64,000 nt of DNA from Brachypodium distachyon. Its lineage: Eukaryota; Streptophyta; Magnoliopsida; Poales; Poaceae. Made by a program: the position numbers and the translations under genes. Positions 24,001 through 41,991 of the stretch are shown here, in pieces. The first letter of the stretch is position 1. The number at the start of each line of letters is the position of its first letter. Below the pieces are notes generated by a model. The model saw nothing but the letters and a program-made list of their open reading frames with translations. It did no database searches and was not told the origin of the DNA. The stretch lies in the NCBI RefSeq assembly GCF_000005505.3, contig NC_016131.3:56901355-56965354 (forward strand). Direction: 5' to 3'.

Positions 24001-25168
24001 CCTAACCTACATAGTTTTTGTGGTTTCACTTGACTGCACTGCAATTGCAATTTCTTTGCCCCAATCCTTGCTGATTTTATTAGTACTAACTGAAGCATAC
24101 TACATTGTGTTAATAGCGATGAGTTCTGGTGTCAAGTGACTTCTTTTCTTTCTTTTTAATTTTTGGCTAAGTTGGCACACAAGTAACGGCATATCAGCAA
24201 AGTATTTTGGTGCTATTGACTTGACTATCAGTTCCTATGATTTCAAGTCGTTGATTGCAGAAATATAAGAGAATAATCAGTCTTATTTCTCGCATATTTT
24301 GATTGGTTGATGATTGGTAGTTCATTGTTTGGTCAGGTGCCTACTGCCCTCCTGTTGTCTTTAGTTTAGAAAGTTCCAATCTTGTCTACTTGAAACAAAC
24401 CAAGTTTTTAAAGCTTCTAGGCTGTTCTGAATTAAAGTTCTTAACTGGCGCTTTCTTGTGGCAGGTCCCTTGACAAGAACACATCAGGTGCATAAATTTT
24501 TCACATGGCTATTTGCTTCCATGCTACTTTCATACTCCATAAACAAGTAATCAATTTTTTCAATGTTTAAAATTATTTGTGTTCTTTCTTATGTCACAGG
24601 CCCACCAGCAACTTGCTCCTACGATGTTTACTGCTTTGGGAAGGTGATGCTTGAGTTAGTAACTGGCAATTTTGGTGTGAGTGGATCTAACAATTCTGGC
24701 TCCGAGGAGTGGTTGGCCAACATCATAAATCGCATCAACATAAATGACAAGGATAGCATTACAAATATCATTGATCCTTTGCTCATCGTCGATGAGGACC
24801 ATCTTGAAGAAGTATGGGCAGTGTCGATTGTCGCAAAGACATGCCTAAACTCAAAACCATCGAGGCGACCCTCTGCTCGCTATGTTCTGAAAGCCCTGGA
24901 GAACCCGCTAAGGGTGGTGCGAGCGGGTTCCCGTTCAAACTCCGCAAGGCTCAGGAGCTCATCATCCCGAAGCTCCTGGCAGTCTGCTTTTCTGCAGGGA
25001 AATCGGTACCAGAGCTACGAAGCCATGTCGCCGTCAGGGCGAATGCTGGACCGCAGAGGTTCAGTCAGATCGCATGTCAGCGGGGGAGAGGCTTCCTCGT
25101 CCTTCAAGAGAGCTGTGCGGGAGATCCCTTCGGACCCGCAAGTGGTGGAAGAGGAAGTTGCTTTATAG
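21071..25168 (+). CDS. LRR receptor-like pseudokinase, At2g16250 type
   Basis: Exons are 21071-22641, 23714-23842, 24465-24487 (23 nt) and 24600-25168. All introns are GT-AG and phases join cleanly (VHR|DIQ, SK|SLD, S|GPP), giving 763 residues. I chose ATG 21071 because it opens directly into a hydrophobic signal peptide; the frame is open further upstream but with no ATG. A short LRR ectodomain (about 30-260) is followed by a Pro/Ser linker, a membrane helix at 305-329 and a basic stop-transfer. The kinase-like domain begins near 385. Lys427/428 sits in LVVKK and HRD Asp525 is kept. However, the catalytic-loop Asn is Ser530, DFG is replaced by Leu-Gly-Ser (541-543) and the Gly loop is degenerate. 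It probably signals as a scaffold at the plasma membrane. The Ser/Arg-rich tail may be a phosphorylation target. Ligand and partners are unknown. Confidence 0.9.
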
Positions 25169-25899
25169 GAAGAATAGAAAACATTCATCTGGGATTCGTT
25201 TCAGGCATTCCTGAATTCTTTGTTACCTGTGTATAATCGTCATCTGATGTGCATGGCTTGGGTTTCTCAAACGTGAGAAAAACTGTGCATAAAGAGGGTC
25301 GTGGTTTTCTTTCTTCTCGTTGGGGACATGGTCCGTGGTGTTTTCAGAGTGCACATAGAGGGCAACAATCAGCCTGACATATGGAATTCCTTTTGTTGAC
25401 CAAATGACATTAAGTTTGACATGATCTGTAATACCTAATCTGACAGGACAGATAAACTTTACTTTGGGCCGCCGAAAGGGACATGTTTTTAAGATGAACA
25501 GATGCATGAACCTGTGTAATCAAGTTTTATCTGGTAAGTAGTTTGGCAAGCAGTATAAGGTTAATATAATATACTCATCTGCTCAAATGGAGTACTAATT
25601 TGGCAAAGAGCATTGCAACGCTGTCGGAAGGCCCCGACTGAGATTCAGTCGGACGTTGATATATACAGTCATGTTTGGAAAGATCTGCACCTTGCAATAT
25701 GAAAACGGGAGTACAATTTTACAGTTTTTTTCTTTCTTTTTTGATACTTCTACCTCCGATCCTAAATTGTTGTCATTTTACAGGAGAGTTTGTGTCACGA
25801 CGGTTTTACTTTTACTTGGGTGGATAGCGGCAGTTTTAACTGTCAAACAGGATAGAGCTAAACCCCTGCTTCCTCTGCTCCACCTTCCATTCGTCTCCA
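25169..25899. other. Spacer between LRR gene and mTERF gene
   Basis: This 0.73-kb stretch should hold the LRR 3' UTR and the mTERF promoter and leader. A Stowaway-like scrap ('acctccgatcctaaattg') lies near 25751. No coding frame is supported. Confidence 0.4.
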
Positions 25900-28800
25900 A
25901 TGGCGGCCACCACTCTCCCCCACTGCCATCTCCGCCTCCGCCTCCCGCTGCACTCACCCAACCCCTGTCCTCCCCGCCGCCGCCGCCGTCTTCTCCTCCC
26001 CTCCTCCGCAACCTCATCGCGCCTCCAGAACCCCACAACCACCACCACCACCCGCTACCCCCTCCTCCCGCCCTCCCCATCCCCGGCTCTCCTCGCCGCC
26101 GAGCAGACCTCCCTGGACTCGCCCCGCACCCACCGCTTCCCGGGCTCTGTCGCGCCTCCGCTGCCCCCGGACCCGGACCTCGACGCCATCCCGGCCGACG
26201 ACGACGTCCTGCGCCGGGCCCTCCAGGTGCGCCGCGCGGTGGCCGCCGAGGCGCTCGTGGCCGTGCTCGCCGGCGGGAAGGTCGGGGGGATGACCTACGT
26301 CAAGAGCCTCACGGCCCGGATGGGCGCCTTCGTCGACCGCGTCGTCGTCGGCGCCGCCGCCATGCGCCGCGACCGCCCCGACCTCGCGCACCAGTCCTTC
26401 AACGCCCGGGCGAGGGCCTACATCCAGGAAACCGGCGTGGTCGAGCTGGTCAGGTAAACCTCGGTGCTTCCCGTTTTCTTTTCTTGTTCGATTCTTCTAT
26501 TGTTAATTGTTCACTGCGCACATGAGCTGGGACAATGCAACTACCATAAGCATTTGAAATCATGCTATGCGAATGCAATTTTGGTGTGAGGAAAAGCTAG
26601 AGATGTATAAGAATTGTTATTTAGCTTGTGCACAAGCTTAGTTATTAGCTCCCCTGACTCAACAAGCCGTGTTATATCTATATTTTCAATTTAAGTCGGG
26701 TAAGCTGTATTTATATATTTTAATACTGCGCAATTTTCATATTTAGACATTCAAATTGACAACATAAGTAATTGTAAACTCCTGCACAAACTCATGTAGT
26801 TTTTCCTCAATAGCATTGAAACCGTGCATTCCATGTTTCAGGTGGTTCAAGCACAACTCGTTGACATATCCACAAATTGCCAAAGTAGTTTGCTCCTGTT
26901 CTGGTGATCTGGAGAGAGTGAGGAGGATGATAAAGTGGTTGAGATCAAATTATGTTAAAGGAGAATATTTGGGACGTGTGCTTGCAAGGGGTGAATCCAT
27001 TCTGAATCGCACGTTTGAAGAACTGGAAGAGATTATTGGCTATGTGGAAAGCTGTGGTGTTAGGAGAGACTGGATTGGCCATGTGATCAGTAGATGTCCA
27101 CAGCTAATGAATTTGTCCTTGGATGAGCTAGAGACAAGGGTGCGATTTTATACAGATATGGGGATGAATGAGCATGACTTTGGCACTATGGTCTACGATT
27201 ATCCAAAAGTTCTTGGATATTTCAGCCTAGAAGAGATGAATAGTAAGGTGTTTGTTGTGCATTAAGTTTCTCTATGTTTCTTTTTTGCTGCACCTTGCCC
27301 ACTCGAAGATTATTTGACACCATTCCGTTTCTGCAGTTACTTCCTTTTTCTTACTATTGAGTACGCACATGTAAGAGTCAATCTAATCTAATCTAATCTA
27401 TTATTTAGTTTGCTACTTGAAAGAAGAACATTGGAATGAATAAAACTTAAGTCACAATTGCCCCTTTTTTTATATGCATCAATTAGCTGATGGGTCCATT
27501 GAGTTCCATATGCTTATAACCATCTAATTTTGAACTGATGATCTATCAGTGAAAGTAATCTGTCTTGTACTTCTGGGAGATGTTGTGAACAAAACTTTGT
27601 TGAAGATAATGACATTCTTGCTCGCAGGTTCAATATCTTAAAGAGTTTGGTTTGAGCACTGAAGAGGTTGGGAAGTTGCTGGCTTTCAAGCCACAGCTCA
27701 TGGCCTGCAGCATTGAGGAAAGGTGGAAGCCACTTGTGAAGTACCTGTATCACCTAAACATTTCACGGGATGGTATGAAGCGTATGTTGACGGTCCAACC
27801 TACTATTTTCTGTCTTGATCTGGAGACAGTGATTGCACCAAAGGTGCTCCCTTGATCGTTTTGAAATATGTATGCATAGTTTCATGCTACTTGGACACTT
27901 TTTTATGCATTAGTCACAGCAAGGCATTCTGATTTGTTAACCTCTTCATAAATATGTTATGATTTGTTAAACATGTTCTTTAATACTTGGATAAGAGTAA
28001 CTACCTTTTTTATTTGAGCAAAGTGTACAAATTAGATTTCTAGCTCCGAATGTGCTGATATATGCATTTTGGACAGTGTAACTCTTTTCACTTCTTTCCG
28101 GTCAATTGTTTCAGGTACAATTTCTACAAGATATTGGTGTGAGGAATGATGCACTTGGCAATGTGCTTGTGAAGTTCCCGCCTGTACTAACTTATAGCCT
28201 GTACAGGAAATTACGCCCAGTGGTTTGTTCTTGTACCATTTTGCTATTGTTGTTAGTTCTTATTAATGTTGACCAGCCTTTTTCTTATTTATTTATTCAT
28301 TTATTCTGTTCTCTACTTCTGTTTTAGAATGCATTCATTCGGATGAATGTAGATACAGCATATACATGCAGTTGGTTAATCAGAAAGCCTTCATTTGAAA
28401 GTACTAAAACGTCACAAACGTTATCCTTGGGACAACTAAACCATATGACATCGGGTGTTCAACCTTTCATGTTTGTCCAGCCTTAGAGCTAAGTGCAAAA
28501 ATAACTGAAATACACCAGACAGTTTTGTTACTTCCAATATTAGTTAACCATGATGAGTAAAGACACAGGCAGTCATTTGAACATCAACTTTCAGTTAGCT
28601 AGTCAAATGTATAAAAGGGTGAACCTACCAATGCACAAGTCAGCAGTGATGAATTTGCTTATACTGGCCTGGTGACCTGCAGTTCCTTTTCTAAGAACAC
28701 TAGTGGTGCTGTTGGATAAGCAGACAAACAGGGAACATAGTTCATCCAAATGTAGATTTCTGTATTTGTTTTCATTTTTTACTTATACATACTGTTGGGT

Positions 28801-29506
28801 AACTTGTTCTGCTCCACTCGGCTTATGTTTATCCAAACTGCAGGTCATATTCCTGAGGACGAAAGGTGGAGTAACACAGGAAGACATCGGGAAGGTCATT
28901 GCCTTGGATCCACAACTCTTGGGCTGCAGCATCGTGCACAAACTAGAAGTCAGTGTCAAGTACTTCCGGTCACTAGGCATCTACCACTTTGTACTTGGTC
29001 AGATGATTGCCGACTTCCCGACACTTCTCCGATACAATTCGGAGGTCCTAAGGCCAAAATACCAGTACCTGAGGCGCGTCATGGTGCGGCCGCTGAAAGA
29101 TCTCATCGAGTTCCCCCGGTGAGTCCATCTCATGCGCGCTCATACATATTCCTCTTCTGAGAAACACCAAGCGCAGATCGTAGCTGCTGACGATTCTCGC
29201 ACTTGCAACTTGATGCTTGTGCTGTGCCTTGTTCCCAGGTTCTTCAGTTACTCCTTGGAGCACAGGATAGAGCCTCGGCACCGGATTCTGGTGGAGAACA
29301 TGATCAACATGAAGCTGCGGTACATGCTGCCGTGTTCCGATGAGGAGTTTGCGCAGAGGGTGCGAGAGGCTGTCGAGAAGCGAGCGAGATTCGAAGCTGG
29401 AGAGTATACTCTGGAGTCATCAGGTGCAACGGAGAAACCCAGTGACGACGCTGGTGTAGCAATAGATGCAGATGCAGCAGTATGTGAAAACAACATGGTG
29501 GACTAA
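25900..29506 (+). CDS. mTERF-family organelle protein (MTERF2/EMB2219-like)
   Basis: There are six exons: 25900-26453, 26842-27247, 27628-27843, 28115-28222, 28844-29118 and 29239-29506. All introns are GT-AG, and the joined frame is 608 residues. The start sits in the context CCAATGGCG and opens a Ser/Pro/Arg-rich, acid-poor N-terminus of about 90 residues, typical of a plastid or mitochondrial transit peptide. The body is a string of helical mTERF repeats of about 30-35 residues. Examples are 'VISRCPQLMNLSLDEL', 'MVYDYPKVLGYFSLEEM', 'LLAFKPQLMACSIEE', 'VLVKFPPVLTYSL' and 'MIADFPTLLRYNSE'. Three of the introns are phase 0 and begin a new repeat with a Val-hydrophobic-Phe-Leu pattern. mTERF proteins bind nucleic acid and affect organelle transcription or splicing. 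The closest family by memory is Arabidopsis MTERF2 (EMB2219), unchecked. The C-terminal 50 residues are acidic and low-complexity. Confidence 0.88.
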
Positions 29507-30134
29507 TGGATAAACTGACAGTACGTTTGTAAATCTTTTAAAAATGAGTTAAAAAATGCCCTTGTCGTGTGTGTATATATTCGTGGAAAGAGGGATAAAA
29601 AGAAGCTACTGATACTGACTCTGAGTTCTGGGGCTACTGATGTTCTATATTGTACTCTCTGCGTTGGAAATTATAGGGCGTATGTTGATTGGTTGAAACT
29701 TGAAATAAAGATTTGACCAGCGCCATCACTCTGTTGATATCTGGTGTCATGTTACCATTGTTATATGCCTTTTGATTTGGCCTCATTTGGATATTCAACT
29801 CAAATCTTTCTTCACGTCACTGACTTTTGCATTGCGTAACTGATGTTGCATTGACATTCGTAATCTTTGCAGAAGGGCCGCAGGGTGTGCCGAAATAGAG
29901 TACCCATTTTAAGACCAAGCACATCATTATCACAACTCATATAAAATTTCATTTACATCAGGTCACCAGATCAAAGGGACCAGGTTAGGCATTAGCATTT
30001 GTTTTCTTTATTTTCTCACGAGTTACACAGAATACACATTAAAAGAAAAGAGGACGGTGAAATTCAGACCAATCTCCCGAATTGCTTTATTAACAACCTT
30101 TACTCTGATTACTGAGCTATGTGGCCCAAATCAA
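29507..30134. other. Convergent 3' intergenic region (mTERF / SDH1)
   Basis: The stops of the two convergent genes are about 630 bp apart, so both 3' UTRs must lie here and might overlap. A Stowaway-like half end ('tactctctgcgttggaaatt') begins near 29655. No gene is seen. Confidence 0.45.
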
Positions 30135-35170
<5,036 letters not shown>

Positions 35171-36340
35171 CTCGAAGTTGGATCAGGGCGTGGTCGAGTT
35201 GGGGATTCCGGCCGGGTGGCGCTGGCGGGCGCAGCCGGAGGGTGGAGTCTGGAGAAGGAGCGGTGGCGGTGGAGAAGAAGACAGAAGGGAAGGTCGTTTA
35301 TGCAGGGGTTTAGATGGGACGGTTTTGCCCCTCTGGCTGGGTAGCCTTTTAGGATTTTGCCACTGCCGATTCTTTCACTTTTCCCATTTCCTATTCTTTT
35401 GGGAATCTTTGTAAAAATATTTATTCATTACTAAAGATAAATTTTAGGATGATTTTTTTATATATTCTTTCAATTAAGAGAATTTTTTTTGATCGGTTCT
35501 GATTATTGTATCAGGACATGGCATAACATTTCATCTCAACATAGCAAAGATAAAAACAGGGTTTTGCTATTTTAAAGTTGACTTCATATTATTCACCTAG
35601 ACCCACTTTTTCTACTCGTCTGACACTTCTTGTGATTTGTGTTCAGTTTCAAAATGAAGAATAACAAATAACTTTTTTGAAAAACAAAATGGAGTCAAAA
35701 CGATAAATGAGGCGATCGATGAAGCGTGATGACGGCCTACGACTTGAATTTTAGGTATATACAAAGGGATCAAGCTTGAAGATAAAATGTCGGATGCCGG
35801 TGTTTGGTTTGGTGGAAAACGTGAGTTCACAGGGCTAATAGAAACCTTGTAGCTATGCACGCAGGAGAAGAAGAGAATTTGGATAGAGCTGATTCTGAGC
35901 GTGGAGGGCGAATCCGTAATCTGACAACTAAAAAGGGGCAGGGTGATTCCTGATTTGTCGTGTCGTGGAGGAGAACTCCACTGTCCGAGTTCAAGTGGAG
36001 CGCGCCATGGCCACGAATACGGCCAAGGGAAATGACACGCGGCGCATCCTCCATCGAGCAAACTAAATTAACATGCATTGGGATTGGGCAACTGCCGTCG
36101 CCATCATTTTGATTTAAGGATAACAACGTGATTATGAGATGCCATTTCTATAAGATTTCTTTCCCCCCTGCTGCTATCTTGTTGCTATTGCTTTCTTCTT
36201 ATTCTTCCTTTTTGGAATTTCTGTTTTTTTTTTGAGGGCAAGGCATCTCTCTTCTGAGACGTTTTTTTTTTCTTCAGAATTTTTTTTTGAGGAAGAAATA
36301 ATATTTCTGCTTACTCCATGAGGGTTTTCTTGGTACAGAA
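35171..36340. other. SDH1 upstream region and spacer
   Basis: The first 150 bp are GC-rich leader and promoter of SDH1, followed by AT-rich DNA. Frames on the minus strand between 35600 and 36430 look like chance frames. No TIRs or duplicated flanks are evident. Confidence 0.35.
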
Positions 36341-36359
36341 TTACTCCGTGAAAGGATGA

Positions 36360-37084
36360 ATCTGCCCGGCCCAAAATATCAAGGCCATGGGTCGGCCTCA
36401 AATGAATATTGGTCCAATTGGAGCCCAATACTTGTCAGTGCTCGCCGGCCCAATATACTCACCTGCCCCAATCCCAATATATCGATGCTTTCCCCACAAA
36501 ATAAAAATCGGTTTTGCTATTTATATCGATGCTTATTAAAGTGCTGACCTGAGATGCCAGTTGCGTATTTGTGTGTATGCTCCATTTTGTTTCGCTTTTT
36601 CCTGATATACGTCTATGTATGTAACCATGGACTCCCAGGATTCGAAATGTTGCTTCCAAATTAACATCCTCTTCTTGCCAATTGATCAACATCTCCGGAA
36701 AACACAGCCATATTCTTGTTGTAGAAATGATCAAGGCGGCCAGAATGTCACCACTACAATATAAAGAGGAGCCAAAATTTCGCAATTTCCGGGCAGCGTT
36801 CTGGCTGGTCCGAAGAGCAGTTATTTTTCTCCTAGTTATATAATGTGGTGATCGTGGGACCTTTGTCGCATTAATTCATACTTTCATAGTACGAATGGGT
36901 ACTCTGTTTTGCGGATTTTTGTTTCTCTTTACATACTCCCTCCGTTCCATAAAGATTGACACGGATTTAAACTAGAACTAGTTCAAAGCCATGTGAACGG
37001 AGGGAGTATGTAATAGAGCATCGAGAGAAAATTTTACCCAACTCGGGAAGTGCACATTCTTCTGTTTCAGCATCAAGAGGAATT
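36360..37084. repeat. Repeat R1, copy a (left part, split by LINE)
   Basis: Shares 'cctcaaatgaatattggtc', 'tgctccattttgtttcgc', 'ccatggactccca', 'attgatcaacat' and 'gtgggacctttgtcgcatt' with copies at about 44553 and 46545. Its continuation lies after the LINE, from 42007. A TA-flanked Stowaway MITE interrupts it at 36936-37006. Confidence 0.8.
36936..37006. mobile_element. Very short Stowaway MITE (71 bp)
   Basis: CTCCCTCCGTTC at the left and GAACGGAGGGAG at the right are perfect inverted termini, flanked by TA. It is absent from R1 copies b and c, so it is an insertion specific to this copy. Confidence 0.8.
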
Positions 37085-37145
37085 TTTTTTGACCGAAAAC
37101 TGTAGGAGAAGCTCCGATAATATATATATAAGCAACAGAGATGAG

Positions 37146-40100
37146 CTAGTCCCTTAGCGCCTCTCTGGCGTGCTCTTTAAACCTACAACTCTGATTCTTA
37201 AGAGAGATTTTGAGCTTTAAGAGCCAAACCTGAACAGTAGGGGTGACATTATTAAAGATGAGGTCATTTCTACATTTCCAAAGTTCCCACGCAGCAGAAA
37301 GGAAAATCTCCTTGTAAAGATCCCTGTGCAGACAGTTCTTGGAGTGTCGAATGTAAGCCATGAAGGAGGGATCCGGCCCTAGGCTAGTCCAGTCCAGGCC
37401 AATCATGTGCCAGCAATTTATACTGAGGTCACAACCGAAGAAGAGGTGATCTCTGGTTTTTCTAGCATTCCTGTTACAGTAGGCACAGGTAAGGATCCCG
37501 TCTCTGTTGCAATGGCGACGATCCATCAGGTCCCTGGTGTTGAGCCGATCATAAGAGAGAAGCCACATGAAGCCTTTGATTTTAGGAACACAACGATTCT
37601 TCCAAATACAGGTAAATTGAGAGTCAGTGTGGATTCAGGGGAAGTGGTGCTGATAGTAAAGCTTCGAAGTGAAAATTCCATTGCCCCATTGACAAAGCCA
37701 TAAATCTGTTTCCTGAGGCTCAAGGTGAGTATGAGCCACGCAGGCCTCGATTTGCAGGAATTCCTGAAAGGCCAAATTGGAAAGGGGTAAAGCGAAGTGG
37801 TCCAAGTGATCTCTGGCCAGAGCAAAGTTGGAGAGGGAAATGTTCTTATCAATGGCAAAGGAGAATGCCCTGGGGAAACGGCTACAGAGGGGCTCACCAG
37901 CCCAGACATTTTGCCAGAAGGAGAAGGACTCCCCATTGCCTGGCATTCCCTTAGAAGAGGCTTTGAAGGCAGGGATTAGTTTAGCCAAATCTCTCCACCA
38001 AAATGAGGCCCCCCTATCATCAGCTGTAGGGACTGCGTCAGTGTAGTAGGCAGACCAAACAAGCTTGACCCACGGAGCATCAAAGCGGTTGAAGAATTTA
38101 TAGAGAAACTTGATCATCTGAGCGTCGTTGAAGACAGAGAGGTCAAGGATTCCGATACCACCTCTATTCTTGGGCTTACAGACTCTATCCCAAGCTGCCA
38201 GAGCTTTGCATTTTCCTATGATTTCAGACCTGTTCCAAAGTGCAATCCTTCTGCGCTTGTCCACAACCTCCTTGAAGCCTTCCTGAACCTTGAAGACATT
38301 GAGGGCATAGGCAGGAAGGGAGGAGAAGACAAACTTAACCACCTGGATGCGGCCTCCAAATGACAGGAAGGAGGAACAGGAAGCTAAACGTCTGTCGATG
38401 CGGTCAATAATGGGCATGAGATCCTTGATTGGGTCTAGTAGTACCAACAGGCAGGCTCAAGTATGTGAAGGGGAAGGTGCCAATCGCACAGCCAAGAGTG
38501 CCAGCAAGAACCTCAGCACGTTGGTCAGAGATGTTGAAGGGGATGAGGCAGGACTTGGCAAAGTTGACCCTCAGACCAGTAGCTTGTGCAAACGATTCAA
38601 GAAGAGCTTTTAGGCAAACCAATTGGATACTGGAAGCTTGCATAATAATGAGGGTATCATCGGCGTATTGCACAATAGGGAAGAACTCGTCACCATTAGG
38701 AATTGGTAGACTCAGCAGGTTAAGTTGGAAGGCTCTGTTGATGATGACTTACAGGAGATCAGCAGCCAGGACGAATAGCAAAGGCGAGAGAGGGTCCCCT
38801 TTGACGAACACCCCGAAGGCACTGAATCTGTTTGCCCGGGACACCATTTAAGAGCACAGAAGAAGATCCCGAGGAGAGCAAGTTCTCAATCCAACCTGTC
38901 CATTTTCTGTCAAAACCCATTTGTTGAAGAATGGCAAGGATGGCAGAGTGTTCAATGAGATCGAAGGCTTTCTCAAAATCAAGCTTGATGACCACTATCT
39001 CCTTCCTGGAGTGCTTGCACTGATGAATATATTCAAGTGTCCAAGCCAAGCAATCTTGGATAGTCCGGCTCTTGAGAAAGCCATATTGATTGGCATGAAC
39101 AAGTTTCAGGATAATGCGTTGTAATCTGATCGAAAGCAGCTTGGTAATCAGCTTGAGACATGAGTTCAGGAGTGAGATGGGTCTAAAGTCGTTGACAGAC
39201 TCCGGGGCCAGGATCTTGGGAATGAGCGTGATGAAAGAGGTGTTGAGGCAGCGGAGATTGACATTGTTGTTGAAGAAGTCGTTACAGAGCGCATAAACCT
39301 CGTTCTTGATAATGTGCCAGCAGCTTTTGAAGAAGAGGCCGTTGAACCCATCCGGCCCAGGAGCTCGATCAGACGGCAGGCACTTAACGGTATCATCAAT
39401 TTCTGAGCAAGAGAAGGGGATCGACAACGATTCCAGGCCCACGCACCGTGGGATGAGTGAGGCCAGATCGGGAAGCAAAGCCCGTGGTTCGGCCTGGCCC
39501 AATCTGGCGCAGAAGGTGATCCAGAGGGGCATGGGCCTTAGCCTGGTGCGAGTCGGCCACCACACCATCGAGGCCACGAAGCTGCAGAATGGCATTGTGA
39601 CGATGGGCCTTGGTGGCCCAGGCGTGGAAGAACTTCGTACACTCATCGCTCAGCTTGGTCCATCTGATCGAGCAGCGTTGTTGCCAAATCATCCTCTTGA
39701 GGCCTCTGAGCTTGGCAATGTGGGTTTTTAACAGCAATCGAAAGTTGCGTTCATGCCTGACCAGGGGTCTGACTTCCTCCAGGTGATCAAGCTCAAGAAC
39801 CACCAATTCATTGTTACAAATCCAAACGTCCAATCGAGGAGAGAGTTTGCTCCACATTTTAAGTCCTCTTCTAACAGCTTTAAGCTTGGCCACCAGACAG
39901 CTAGCAGAAGAGTTAGCACGGACCGGCAGATTCCAGAAGGTAGCCACAACCTCAAAAAAACCCGGCATGTGGATCCAATAATTCTGGAAGCGAAACACCG
40001 CAGGTTTTGGGATAGAAGAGGCGATAGTCACCACACAAGGAACATGGTCCGAAGTAGCACGGACCAAAGATTTGACCGTGGTGTTGGGATGGTTGATGAC

Positions 40101-40757
40101 CCAGGCGTTGGATGTGAAGAACCTGTCAAGCCGTTCAAGCAGAGGCTCCTCCTGCATGTTGCTCCAAGTGAAGGACCGGCCCTGAAGGAGGAGTTCATTG
40201 AGCTCAAGCGAGGCAATTGTGTTGTTGAAGTTGAGAATGTCTTGGATATTGCCACCAGGACGATTACGATTCTCCAGAGACCTGTAGAAGTTGAAATCCC
40301 CCATGAAGATCTAGTCATCATCTTTGCCAATGTCCAACGCGCAAAGCCAGTCAAGGAATTCCGTTCTGGCAGGTTCAACGCACGGCCCATAAATGTTGAC
40401 GACGTGAAAGCAATCGGCCGAGAGGTTAGAACCTAGCTCCACATGCAGCGCAAAGGGAAGGGCTTCAATGACAGTTCGAGAGAAGAGAATTCCATCCCAA
40501 ATGGTGATGATCCCACCCGAGTTCCCCACTAAACCATCTGCCGGCACAAAGGCAAAGTGGCCAAGACGGCGGGGAACAAATTTCTTGACAATCTGCAAAT
40601 CAAAAGACACTTTTTTCGTTTCCTGGAGACGGACCACAGAACAGTCACCCTCCAGCACACGAGCACGAACCGCATCATGCTTAACCGACACATTGAGACC
40701 GCGAACATTCCAACAAAGAAAGTTCCAGGCCCGAGAATTCGAAGTTGTACTATCCAT
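37146..40757 (-). pseudogene. LINE ORF2: endonuclease, reverse transcriptase, zf-RVT (broken)
   Basis: The start Met at 40757 opens an AP-endonuclease-like domain (WNVRGLN, a Gln-Glu-Thr-Lys motif, then GDFNF). Reverse transcriptase follows, with [24 protein letters not shown] and the catalytic YADD near 38667. The tail has a zinc-knuckle zf-RVT segment (CAYCNRNARKTRDHLFFGC) and a stop at 37146. Lesions include an in-frame TAG just before GDFNF (near 40308), a frameshift at about 39400-39640 and an extra base just before the conserved GDPLSPLLF block (near 38793), plus further breaks around 38750 and 38440. It cannot make the full protein. Confidence 0.9.
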
Positions 40758-40899
40758 AAACACCAGTCTTAGACGCACACCACCCTGCCCAAGACGCAGC
40801 CTCGAGCAGACCACAAAATAAAAGTTTACAGCAAAGCACAATCATACAGTTAACAAAAGATAAATGAACAAGGTACAGCCACCACAGCACACCCTGCCA

Positions 40900-41991
40900 G
40901 CATCTGGTGAGGAAGAGCCACCGGGCCTCTCTAAGCGTCGGTTGTGTCATCATGGGGAACTGAATGATCCTCGTTCAGCTTGTCAGCCTCCAACTCTACA
41001 GGAGCGAGGCCACAGAAGTTGATGCCAGTGTCTTGGATGATCTGCATGGGGATCGGAGCAACATCAGAGTTCTGGAGATGCTGCTGAAGATCCTGTGGAA
41101 GATCTTGACTAACATTTCGGCGAGAGGTCTGGTCCTCCCCATCCAAACATCTCTTCTTGTTGCGTTGAGTGTAAAACTTGTCAAAGCTTCTGGCCCTGCT
41201 GGATTGGGTGTTGTCCTGTCTTGAGATGCCCCCTTGTTGATGTCACTGAGAGCACCAGACTGATGAAGATTAGTGTGGCGAATAGGGGAGAAAGCCGATT
41301 GCTCAGGTAGGGGATCCTTGCTGCCCAAATCCGACGATTCCTCACGCTCAATCCAACTCTCCAGGTACCGGGTGAGCAGCCTCTTCTTCACAGATGTGGG
41401 GGCAATTTGCTGTAAGGTTTGTTCATCATTCTGTATGATCAGCTGCAAGATGTTGCTGGCAAGAGGAGCAGAGTTATCCAAGCGCTGAGCAGATGAGACG
41501 ATCGGCACACCATGAGGAGTGAGGCCTGGGATTCTACCCAAAGAAGCCGGCCATGGAGCAGCCGGCCAGGGAGCAGCCGACACATCCGGCTGATCAGGTT
41601 GCCCCAGGATACGCCCAGAAGCAGGCGCAGAGGTGGAAGGTGGTGGGTGAGCAATGATGATCTTCTTTCCCTTGGGATCAGACGGATCAAATGTTGTGAC
41701 TGCTGAGCATTGTCAATCTGATCGAGAAGAGCTAGCTATAAGTGCTGATCAAAATCCGAGTTCAAACCCATAGCTTCCGCAATTGGCACATGGCGCTGTT
41801 GCACAGGTTCCAGATCCGCAGGAGAGGGGCTGCGGAAAGAGATGCCGGGGAGAGCCCGACAACGAGGCGAGGGACCCAAGCTCAGCCAGCGATCATCGTC
41901 AAAGCCAGGATGATCAGACTCCAAGCTGTCAGAGGGGGCAGGTGGACGAATCAGAGATAGATCGAGCGGTCGGTTGGGGACACGGAGATCC
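40900..41991 (-). pseudogene. LINE ORF1 remnant
   Basis: Frames on the minus strand between 41991 and 40900 are Pro/Ser-rich and then Lys/Arg-containing (for example SVKKRLLTRYLESW at about 41380). They lie directly upstream of ORF2, in the position of the nucleic-acid-binding ORF1 of plant L1 elements. Frames are broken and no intact zinc knuckle is seen. The call rests mainly on position. Confidence 0.55.

Noticed and set aside
25656..26525. A 289-codon frame overlapping mTERF exon 1
   Set aside because: Low-complexity Pro/Arg product in the wrong frame. The mTERF frame from 25900 joins five further exons.
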